Source: Thioalkalivibrio thiocyanoxidans ARh2 (GTDB taxonomy: Bacteria; Pseudomonadota; Gammaproteobacteria; Ectothiorhodospirales; Ectothiorhodospiraceae). Taken from it: a stretch of 64,000 bases of DNA. Each line of letters begins with the position of its first letter. Position 1 is the first letter of the stretch. Below, piece after piece: positions 1-6,985 of the stretch. The notes below the pieces were generated by a model. That model did not search any database. It was not told the origin of the DNA and saw only the letters and a program-made list of their open reading frames with translations. A program made the translations under genes and the position numbers. Location: the NCBI RefSeq assembly GCF_000385215.1, contig NZ_ARQK01000056.1:37468-101467 (forward strand), given 5' to 3'.

Positions 1-432
1 CAGGGCACCATCGGCGAACCGCCCGCGCGCCAGGCGGGTCGTCTGACCACCGTCCACCTGCGCGGAATAGGTAAAGTACAGCCAGCCGGTTTCCTCGAAA
101 TCCGGGTGCAGGGCCAGATCCAGGAGGCCACCCTGGTTCTGCGAAACCAGGTCATCCGGCAAGCCGGAGACCAGGTCACCGCGCCCCTCGAGGTTTTCCG
201 CGTCGGCAAAATAGCGGAGCTGTCCGGGCCGCTCGCTGATCAGCACCCCGCCATCCGGCAGAAAGGCAATCGCCCAGGGATGATTCAGCTCCGTGTGCAG
301 GACCTCGCCCCGCAGGTCGCCATCGGCCGCGTAGAACTCCTCGGCCGCGATCCCGGCCGAACCCCCACAGGCCACCAGGAGCCCGCCCAGCAATGGGGCC
401 GCCAGCAACCGCCCCGGGTATCGCTTGTCCAT
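1..432 (-). CDS. PQQ-dependent sugar dehydrogenase, N-terminal part (cut by window edge)
   Basis: This is the first 144 codons of a minus-strand gene that continues past the left edge. The N-terminus has a hydrophobic stretch followed by LLVACGG, so it is probably an exported lipoprotein. After it come HPWAIAFLPDGGVLISERPG and then LLDLALHPDF, which match the first beta-propeller blades of soluble aldose/glucose-sorbosone dehydrogenases that oxidise sugars with PQQ in the periplasm. The ATG at 432 is preceded by an AGGG-type ribosome binding site. The substrate cannot be told, and the catalytic histidine and cofactor site lie outside the window. A solo copy of a dispersed repeat lies just upstream, between this gene and the Nei-type gene. 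Confidence 0.8.
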   Translation of the reverse strand, partial: MDKRYPGRLLAAPLLGGLLVACGGSAGIAAEEFYAADGDLRGEVLHTELNHPWAIAFLPDGGVLISERPGQLRYFADAENLEGRGDLVSGLPDDLVSQNQGGLLDLALHPDFEETGWLYFTYSAQVDGGQTTRLARGRFADGAL

Positions 433-490
433 GTCCCTGCCCTCGTTAGGTCCGTATCCGTTGGTGGCCCGTACCCGCCGCCGGGTTCCC

Positions 491-531
491 TGGGGTACCA
501 ACGCGAGCGTGTACATTGATCAGTGTTTCCC
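491..531 (+). repeat. Solo copy of the dispersed terminal repeat
   Basis: This 41-bp stretch reads on the minus strand GGGAAACACTGATCAATGTA followed by CACGCTCGCGTTGGT. It is nearly identical to the ends of the 9175-9475 element and to the copy at 51075-51110. Only one end is present; I found no inverted partner within several hundred bases. It runs into the 3' end of the Nei-type glycosylase gene: the TGA stop of that gene lies inside the repeat, and its last residues (GKH) are encoded by it. Confidence 0.8.
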
Positions 532-1341
532 TGGCTGACAGGACGGGCACCAGTAGGTGGAGCGCAGGTGTTCGCCCGCCAGCGCCCGCTCCACCGGTGT
601 CCCGCACGTCCGGCAGGCCTGCCCGCCGCGCCCGTACACGTTCAGGTACTCGTCCGTCTCGGCCCGCTCGCGCGTGATGCGCGGACCGGGCTTGAGGTTG
701 CGCCGCAGCAGGCGCGCCGCCTCGCGATAGAGCGCGAGGAGCTTGTCATCCGCAATCGCACCGACCGGGTCGAGCGGATGCCGTCCCTGCAGGAACAGCA
801 CCTCCGACTTGTAGATGTTCCCGATGCCGGACGCCAGCGACTGATCCAGCAGCACGTCCAGGATGGGGCGCACCGGGTCGCTGTGGGCCCGGATGCGTCG
901 GACGACCGCGGTCAGGTCCACCGCCGGGTCCAGCAGATCCGGTCCTACGCGCGCATCCAGCCGCTCCGGGTCGCCGCGCCCCTCCGGCCGGGGCTGCCAG
1001 GCGAGTTCGCGCGGATGAAAACAGACCAGCACCCGGTCCGCCAGCCGCAGCACGGCCCAGGCCTGATGCTCCGGCTTGTGCCAGGCGGCCCCGGGCGCAT
1101 ACTGGTGCCAGGTCCCGTACATCCCCAGGTGCGTACGCAGCTGCCAGGCGCGGCCCGCGGCGTCATCCAGCTCGATCAGCAGATGCTTGCCGCGCGCACT
1201 CACGCCACGCGCAGCCATGGCCCCATGCTCCACCAGTGCCGCACCACGCCGGGACCGGGTCGCCACAACCTCCAGCGCGGCACCGGCCAGCACCGGATCC
1301 AGCGCCCGGGCGAGCTTGTGGATGGTATCGCCCTCGGGCAT
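520..1341 (-). CDS. nei: Fpg/Nei family DNA glycosylase (endonuclease VIII type)
   Basis: This 273-residue base-excision repair enzyme begins MPEGDTI, which places the catalytic Pro2 and Glu3 of the Fpg/Nei family at the N-terminus; the variant PEGDT is typical of Nei rather than Fpg (PELPE). A helix-two-turn-helix segment contains SGIGNIYKSEVLF, and a C-terminal zinc finger uses Cys243, Cys246, Cys265 and Cys268. It should excise oxidised pyrimidines and cut the abasic site. The start is the only one that keeps the Pro-Glu N-terminus. The lpxL-type gene ends 13 nt upstream, so the two are probably cotranscribed. The last five residues and the stop codon come from a dispersed repeat, but the zinc finger is intact. 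Nei versus Nei2 subfamily is not certain. Confidence 0.88.
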   Translation of the reverse strand: MPEGDTIHKLARALDPVLAGAALEVVATRSRRGAALVEHGAMAARGVSARGKHLLIELDDAAGRAWQLRTHLGMYGTWHQYAPGAAWHKPEHQAWAVLRLADRVLVCFHPRELAWQPRPEGRGDPERLDARVGPDLLDPAVDLTAVVRRIRAHSDPVRPILDVLLDQSLASGIGNIYKSEVLFLQGRHPLDPVGAIADDKLLALYREAARLLRRNLKPGPRITRERAETDEYLNVYGRGGQACRTCGTPVERALAGEHLRSTYWCPSCQPGKH

Positions 1342-1354
1342 TGCCGCAGGACGA

Positions 1355-2332
1355 TCAGCGCTTGCGGCTGGGATAGAGCTGCGGCTCGCCCTCGGGGCGG
1401 GTGCGGAACAGGCGCATGGACCACAGGTACTGGGCCGGGGCCTGCGTAATCCCGCGTTCGATGGCCTGATTCATCTGCCGGGCATCGGCATGATCGTCGC
1501 CGCCGGGGAAGCCCACGAGCGGCGGCCAAAGGCGCATCACGTACTGGTCCGCCACCGAGTCGTACCAGGCGAAGCTGGGCAGCACGGCCGCCTTCGACAT
1601 ACGCGCCAGGCGGCCCAGCGCGGTGAGCGTCGCCTTGGGGACCCCGAAGAAGTCGACGAACACCGCCCCCTCGGCACCGAGGTCCTCGTCCGGCAGGTAA
1701 TAGAAGAAACGGCCGCGGCGGAGCTGGCGAATGGCCGGGCGCAGGCCCTGCTCGCGGGCGAAGATGTCGCCCGAGTAGCGTGTGCGGCTGCGATGGTTGA
1801 TCCACTCCAGCACCGGGTTCTTCATCGGCTTGGCGAACGACACGCCGTCGTACATCTGGCTCATGCGCACGCCGCCGTAGTCCAGTGCCAAGGAGTGCGG
1901 GGCAAGGATGATCACCGGCGTGCCGGCCACCTGCAGGCGCTCGTAGTGCTCCAGCCCCTCCACGCGGATGCGCGCGGCGTGCTGGCCGGGCTTGCCGAAC
2001 CAGAGCAGGCCGTAGTCCAGCACGGTCTGCGCCTGGTAGCGGTAATAGGCCTCCATGCGCTTCTCGCGCTCAGCCGGGGTCATCTCGGGGAAACACAGCT
2101 CGAGGTTGCGCTCCACCACCGCGCGGCTGCGCCCGGCGCCCTTGCGGATCAGCCGCCCGAGTCCCCGGGCCAGCGCATGCACGGCCGGGCGCGGCATCTC
2201 CTGCAGCACCCAGGCCACGCCCAGCAACAGCCAGCTGCCCCAGTAGCGCGGGGCGAAATGACGGGCGGTCAGCGGGGCCTGATAGGCGCCCGCCTCAGGA
2301 CTCGAACGGCCCTCCCCGACCTGTTCGCTCAT
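1355..2332 (-). CDS. lpxL: Lipid A biosynthesis lauroyl/myristoyl acyltransferase family
   Basis: This 325-residue protein belongs to the LpxL/LpxM/LpxP family, inner-membrane enzymes that add secondary acyl chains from acyl-ACP to Kdo2-lipid A. Near residue 146 it has LAPHSLALDYGG, giving the family's HX4D catalytic motif (His146, Asp151). A hydrophobic segment around residues 32-44 (WGSWLLLGVAWVL) is the usual N-terminal anchor. LEPKRR-like basic ends and the FVDFFGVPKATLT segment also fit the family. The start codon overlaps the stop codon of the upstream TPR gene by 4 nt, indicating translational coupling. Which acyl chain and which position it modifies cannot be read from sequence. Confidence 0.85.
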   Translation of the reverse strand: MSEQVGEGRSSPEAGAYQAPLTARHFAPRYWGSWLLLGVAWVLQEMPRPAVHALARGLGRLIRKGAGRSRAVVERNLELCFPEMTPAEREKRMEAYYRYQAQTVLDYGLLWFGKPGQHAARIRVEGLEHYERLQVAGTPVIILAPHSLALDYGGVRMSQMYDGVSFAKPMKNPVLEWINHRSRTRYSGDIFAREQGLRPAIRQLRRGRFFYYLPDEDLGAEGAVFVDFFGVPKATLTALGRLARMSKAAVLPSFAWYDSVADQYVMRLWPPLVGFPGGDDHADARQMNQAIERGITQAPAQYLWSMRLFRTRPEGEPQLYPSRKR

Positions 2333-2667
2333 GCGCCCCCGCCCGCGTCGAGCTGCTTGCGTGCGCGCTTCGCATAGACCTCCATCTCTTTCACCGCCTG
2401 CAGGTCGCCCTTCTCGGTAGCGATGGCCATGCCGCGCTCGCAGGTGGAGAGCGCGGCCTGCGGCCGCTCCAGGTCGACGAGGGTCTTGGCCAGCAGCTTC
2501 CAGGCGGCGGAATAGCCGCCATCCAGTTCCAGCGCGCGTTCCAGGTGCGGGATCGCGGCCTCCTTCTGGCCGTCGGTTGCCAGGGCATTGCCCAGCGAAA
2601 AACGCAGCATCGCGGAGTCCTGTCCGCCATCCAGCATGTTCTGGAAGCGTTCGATCATGTCACTCAT
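2329..2667 (-). CDS. Small tetratricopeptide-repeat protein
   Basis: This 112-residue soluble protein contains two to three TPR-like helical hairpins, for example SMLRFSLGNALATDG-type packing followed by AAIPHLERALELDGGYSAAW and a third copy starting at LAKTLVDLERPQAALS. There is no signal peptide or membrane segment. TPR proteins act as protein-binding scaffolds, so no enzymatic role is proposed. It lies 28 nt after trkH and overlaps the acyltransferase start by 4 nt, so it is part of the same minus-strand run. A clear GGAGGAG ribosome binding site precedes the ATG. Confidence 0.75.
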   Translation of the reverse strand: MSDMIERFQNMLDGGQDSAMLRFSLGNALATDGQKEAAIPHLERALELDGGYSAAWKLLAKTLVDLERPQAALSTCERGMAIATEKGDLQAVKEMEVYAKRARKQLDAGGGA

Positions 2668-2695
2668 AGGGCTCCTCCTTCTGGATATCTTCAGG

Positions 2696-4150
2696 CTAAC
2701 GCCGCCAGAAGGCGGGCGACAGAAGCACCAGCACGGTAAAGATTTCCAGCCGGCCCATCAGCATGGCCAGCACCAGCACCCACTTGCTGAAGTCGTTGAT
2801 CGACTGAAAGTTGGGCCCGACTTCGCCCAGCCCCGGGCCAAGGTTGTTCAGGGTCGCGGCTACCGCAGAAAACGACGTGACCTGATCGAGTCCCGAGGCC
2901 ATCAGCGCCAGCATCATCACCACGAAGACCATTACGTAGGCGGCGAGGAAGCCCCAGACCGCCTGGACCACGCGGTCGGGCGCCTCCTTGCCGTTCACCT
3001 TCACCGCGATTCGGGCATGGGGATGGATCAGGCGCTTGATCTCGCGCAGGCCCTGCTTGGCCAGCAGCAGCACGCGCACCACCTTCATCCCGCCGCCGGT
3101 GGAGCCCGTGCAACCTCCAATAAAGGACAGGAAGATCAGCAGAACCGGCAGGAACCCCGGCCAGAGATAGAAGGCATCGGTCGCATAACCCGTGGTAGTC
3201 GCGATAGAGACGACATGGAACACCCCCCGACGCAGGGCATCACCGACCTGGTCGGTGAAACCGCTCCAGAGCATGAAACCGACCACCACAATCACGGCGG
3301 AACCGAGCACCAGCAGGTAGGTGCGCAGTTCCTCATCCCGCTGGTAGGGCTTCCAGGTCGCGCGGTGCAGCACCAGGAAGTGCAGCGCAAAGTTCATCCC
3401 GCCGAGGATCATGAACGCGATCGCGACCGTCTCGATCGCCACCGAATCGAAGTGGCCGATGCTGGCGTCATAGGTCGAGAAGCCGCCGATAGCCACCGTG
3501 GTAAACGAGTGCGCAACCGCGTCGAAGGCCTCCATCCCGGCGGCCCAGTAGGCCAGCGCACAGGCCACGGTCAGACCCAGGTAGATGTACCAGAGGTTGC
3601 GCGCGGTCTCGGCAATGCGCGGGGTCAGCTTGTTGTCGCGGATCGGGCCGGGGGTTTCGGCCTTGAACAGCTGCATGCCGCCCACGCCCAGCAGCGGCAG
3701 GATCGCCACCGCCAGCACGATGATCCCCATGCCCCCCAGCCACTGCAGCTGCTGGCGATACCACAGGATCGCGCGCGGCAGGTCGTCCAGCCCGGTAAGC
3801 ACCGTCGCCCCGGTGGTGGTGAGTCCTGACATCGACTCGAACACCGCATCGGTAAACGAGACCGGCAGGTTCGGGTCCAGCACCAGCGGTGCCGCCCCGG
3901 CGATCCCCAGCCCCAGCCAGAACAGCACCACCAGGATGAAACCGTCACGCACCTGCAGCTCGCAGCGCGCCTTGTACAGCGAGCCCCACAGGATCCCGCC
4001 GATCAGCAGCAACAGCGCGAACGCCTGCAGAAACACCCAGGCCGTGGATTCGCCATAGAGAAAGCCGATCAGCGCCGGCGGCAGCATGGTCAGGCTGAAC
4101 AGCGTCAGCAGGACCCCAAGCAGGCGGGCGGTGGATGCGAAATGCAGCAT
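2696..4150 (-). CDS. trkH: Trk potassium uptake channel, membrane subunit TrkH
   Basis: This 484-residue integral membrane protein is the potassium-translocating subunit of the Trk system. Four pore-loop repeats are visible: SGLTTTGATVLTGLDD, FTTVAIGGFSTYDAS, VSIATTTGYATDAF and AATLNNLGPGLGEVGP, each with the filter glycine. The first transmembrane helices begin at residue 8 (LLGVLLTLFSLTML). Length matches the family. The partner trkA is immediately upstream with a 13-nt gap, so the whole transport system is encoded together. Its placement behind ntrYX suggests cotranscription with that two-component pair. Confidence 0.96.
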   Translation of the reverse strand: MLHFASTARLLGVLLTLFSLTMLPPALIGFLYGESTAWVFLQAFALLLLIGGILWGSLYKARCELQVRDGFILVVLFWLGLGIAGAAPLVLDPNLPVSFTDAVFESMSGLTTTGATVLTGLDDLPRAILWYRQQLQWLGGMGIIVLAVAILPLLGVGGMQLFKAETPGPIRDNKLTPRIAETARNLWYIYLGLTVACALAYWAAGMEAFDAVAHSFTTVAIGGFSTYDASIGHFDSVAIETVAIAFMILGGMNFALHFLVLHRATWKPYQRDEELRTYLLVLGSAVIVVVGFMLWSGFTDQVGDALRRGVFHVVSIATTTGYATDAFYLWPGFLPVLLIFLSFIGGCTGSTGGGMKVVRVLLLAKQGLREIKRLIHPHARIAVKVNGKEAPDRVVQAVWGFLAAYVMVFVVMMLALMASGLDQVTSFSAVAATLNNLGPGLGEVGPNFQSINDFSKWVLVLAMLMGRLEIFTVLVLLSPAFWRR

Positions 4151-4163
4151 CGGCCAGTACGAC

Positions 4164-5543
4164 CTAGAAGAACAGCGCGGAGGGCTGGAACAGGCGCTGC
4201 ACCTGCTTGACCTTGCGCCGGTCGGTCAGGAACAGGATCACGTGGTCGCCGGCCTCGATCACCGTGTCGTGGTGCGGGATGATCACGTCCTCGCCGCGCA
4301 CCACCGCGCCCACGCTCGTGCCCTCGGGGAAGTCGATCTCCTCGATCTGCCGGCCGACCACCTGCGAGGTGCGGGCATCGCCGTTCACCACCGTCTCGAT
4401 CGCCTCGGCCGCGCCGCGACGCAGGGTGTGCACGGTGGCCGTCCCGCCCTCGCGCACGCGTGCCAGCAGCGCGCTGATGGTCGCCTGCTGCGGCGAAATC
4501 GCGACATCGATCGTGCCGCTTTGCAGCAGGTCCACATAGCTCGGGCGGTTGATCAGCGACATTACCTTGCGCACGCCCCAGCGCTTGGCCAGCATGCCGG
4601 CAAAGATGTTCGCCTGGTCGTCGTTGGTCACCGCGCAGAAGACATCATTGTGCTCGATGCCGATCGATTCGAGGAAGCGGTCGTCCGCGCTGTCGCCATG
4701 CAGCACGAGCACATTGCTGGGCAGCAAGCGCGCGAGGTAGTCCGCACGGTCGGGATCACGCTCGATCACCTTGACCCGATAACGCTTGCTGAGCGTCTCC
4801 GCCAGGCGCTCGCCGATATTGCCACCCCCGGCGATCATGATGCGCTTGTACGGCTTTTCCATCTTGCGCAGCTCCGAGGTCACCGCGCGGATGTTCTTCT
4901 TCGCCGCGACGAAGAAGACCTCGTCGTCGGCCTCGATCACGGTATCGCCATCCGGCTGGATGGAGCGGTTCTTGCGAAAGATGGCGGCGACCCGGGTGTG
5001 GATGCCGGGCATGTCGCTTTTGAGGTTTTTCAGCTCGTGCCCGACCAGCGGCCCACCGTAGTAGGCGCGCACGCCAACCAGCGACACCAGCCCCTCGGCG
5101 AACTCCAGCACCTGCAGCGAGCCCGGATGCTCGATCAGGCGGTGGATATGGCGGGTGACGATCGCCTCCGGCGAGATCAGCATGTCCACCGGCATCGCAT
5201 CCTGGGCGAACAGTGCCGGAGTCTCGTGGTAGTCCCGCGAGCGCACGCGGGCGATCTTGGTTTCGACGTTGAACAGGGTGGAGGCGACCTGACAGGCGAT
5301 CATGTTCACTTCGTCGGAGTCGGTCACCGCAATGACCATCGAGGCGTCCTGAGCCCCGGCGACCTCCAGCACGCTCGGGTGCGAGGCGAAGCCATTCACC
5401 GTCTTGATGTCGAACTGATCCTCCAGCTCGGCCAGGCGCTCGGCGCGGGAGTCGACGATGGTGATGTCGATGCCGTCGGCGCTCAGGGCCTCGGCCAGTG
5501 ACTGGCCCACCTGCCCGGCGCCGAGGATGATGATGTGCTTCAT
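4164..5543 (-). CDS. trkA: Trk potassium uptake regulatory subunit TrkA
   Basis: This 459-residue cytoplasmic ring-forming subunit binds NAD(H) and nucleotides and gates TrkH. Two RCK-type halves are present: the first opens with IIILGAGQVGQSLAEAL at residue 4, the second with IMIAGGGNIGERLAETL near residue 230, each a Rossmann glycine motif. Each half is followed by a TrkA_C domain (SLVGVRAYYGGPLVG and EIDFPEGTSVGAVVRG). Size and domain order match proteobacterial TrkA. The gene lies 62 nt downstream of ntrX and 13 nt upstream of trkH. Confidence 0.97.
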   Translation of the reverse strand: MKHIIILGAGQVGQSLAEALSADGIDITIVDSRAERLAELEDQFDIKTVNGFASHPSVLEVAGAQDASMVIAVTDSDEVNMIACQVASTLFNVETKIARVRSRDYHETPALFAQDAMPVDMLISPEAIVTRHIHRLIEHPGSLQVLEFAEGLVSLVGVRAYYGGPLVGHELKNLKSDMPGIHTRVAAIFRKNRSIQPDGDTVIEADDEVFFVAAKKNIRAVTSELRKMEKPYKRIMIAGGGNIGERLAETLSKRYRVKVIERDPDRADYLARLLPSNVLVLHGDSADDRFLESIGIEHNDVFCAVTNDDQANIFAGMLAKRWGVRKVMSLINRPSYVDLLQSGTIDVAISPQQATISALLARVREGGTATVHTLRRGAAEAIETVVNGDARTSQVVGRQIEEIDFPEGTSVGAVVRGEDVIIPHHDTVIEAGDHVILFLTDRRKVKQVQRLFQPSALFF

Positions 5544-5605
5544 GCGTCTCCCGTCCCGGAGATGTCAGGGCGCCGTGCCAGGTAAACGAATGTCTCCCTG
5601 GCGCC

Positions 5606-6985
5606 TCAGCCGTCGGCCTTCACCCGTTTTGGATCGATGCCCAGTGCCTTGAACTTGCGATAGAGATGGGTGCGCTCCAGCCCCACCCGCTCGGCCAGCC
5701 GTGTCATGTTGCCTTCCGAACGCTCCAGTTGCTGGATCAGATACTCGCGCTCGAACTGCTCGCGCGCCTCGCGCAGCGGCAGGTCGGGGATCGCCAGCGC
5801 CCCCTCCTCGAACTCATCGCCGCGCTGCGGCTGGCCGGTCAGGGTGCGCTCGACCTCGTCGCGGGTGATCTCGTCGCCGGAGCCGAGGATCATCATCCGC
5901 TGCACGAGGTTGCGCAGCTCGCGCACATTGCCGGGCCACTGATACTGCTGCAGCCGCTCCAGCGCCGGACGCTGGAACACCCGCATCGGCAGGCCTTCCT
6001 GCTGGTGCAGATGACGCATATGGTAGTCCAGCAGCTCCGGGATGTCCTCCGCGTGCTCGCGCAGCGGTGGGATCGCCAGTGGCAGTACGTTCAGCCGGTA
6101 ATACAGGTCCTCGCGAAACCGGCCCTGCTCCACGGCCTCGCCGAGATCGTGCTGAGTGGCGGCGATCACCCGTACATTGACGCTGATCGGCTGGTCGCCC
6201 CCGATCCGGGTGATGCGCTGGGTGTCCAGGGCATGCAGCAGCCGGCCCTGCGTCTGCATGTCCATCTCCGCGACCTCGTCGAGAAACAGCACGCCACCGC
6301 CCGCCTGCTCCAGCAAGCCATAGCGCACGCGGTCGCCCTGCTCGCTGCCGAACAGCTCGCCAATCGCCTCCTCGCCCGACAGCGAACCGACCGAGACCAC
6401 GATGAACGGACTGTCCCGGCGCGCGCTGCGCGCATGCAGAAGGCGGGCGAAGGTCTGCTTGCCCACCCCGGGTTCGCCGGTGATCAGCACCCAGGTGTCG
6501 TGCTGCGCCATGCGCTGCACCTGGTCGCGCAGATTCACCATCACGGCACTGCCGCCCACCGGATCGGCGACCGTGCCGGCATGGCGTTTCAGACCCACAT
6601 TCTCGCGCTGCAGGCGGGCAGCCTCCAGGGCGTTGTTCAGCGTGATCAGCAGCTTGTCGATCGACAGCGGCTTTTCGATGAAGTCATAGGCGCCCAGCCG
6701 CGTGGCATCGACGGCAGTCTCCACGTTGCCGTGCCCGGAGATCATCACCACCGGGCACGGCAGGCCCTCGTCGTCGCCCCATTCCTTGAGCAGGGATATC
6801 CCGTCACCGTCCGGCATCCAGACGTCGAGCAGGATCAGATCGGGTCGCCGGCTGCGGCGCTGGGCCTTGGCCTCGGTCACCGAGCCGGCCAGCGCCACCT
6901 GGTAGCCCTCGTCCTCGAGGACATCCTGCAACAGCATCCGGATATCCGGTTCGTCGTCGACGACCAGTACGTAGGGTTCGCTCAT
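5606..6985 (-). CDS. ntrX: NtrX-type response regulator of the sigma-54 activator family
   Basis: This 459-residue response regulator has a receiver domain (residues 4-118) with the acidic pocket VDDEPD and phospho-acceptor Asp54 in LLDVWMPDGDG. A AAA+ domain follows with Walker A GEPGVGKQ (170-177) and Walker B GGVLFLDEVAE (230-240). A Fis-type helix-turn-helix ends the protein (NMTRLAERVGLERTHLYRKF). The GAFTGA loop that contacts sigma-54 is absent: between ELFGSEQ and LLEQAGGG there is only a short GDRVRYG. Loss of GAFTGA is known for NtrX proteins, which argues that it may act without remodelling sigma-54 holoenzyme. It overlaps ntrY by 4 nt. Confidence 0.92.
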   Translation of the reverse strand: MSEPYVLVVDDEPDIRMLLQDVLEDEGYQVALAGSVTEAKAQRRSRRPDLILLDVWMPDGDGISLLKEWGDDEGLPCPVVMISGHGNVETAVDATRLGAYDFIEKPLSIDKLLITLNNALEAARLQRENVGLKRHAGTVADPVGGSAVMVNLRDQVQRMAQHDTWVLITGEPGVGKQTFARLLHARSARRDSPFIVVSVGSLSGEEAIGELFGSEQGDRVRYGLLEQAGGGVLFLDEVAEMDMQTQGRLLHALDTQRITRIGGDQPISVNVRVIAATQHDLGEAVEQGRFREDLYYRLNVLPLAIPPLREHAEDIPELLDYHMRHLHQQEGLPMRVFQRPALERLQQYQWPGNVRELRNLVQRMMILGSGDEITRDEVERTLTGQPQRGDEFEEGALAIPDLPLREAREQFEREYLIQQLERSEGNMTRLAERVGLERTHLYRKFKALGIDPKRVKADG

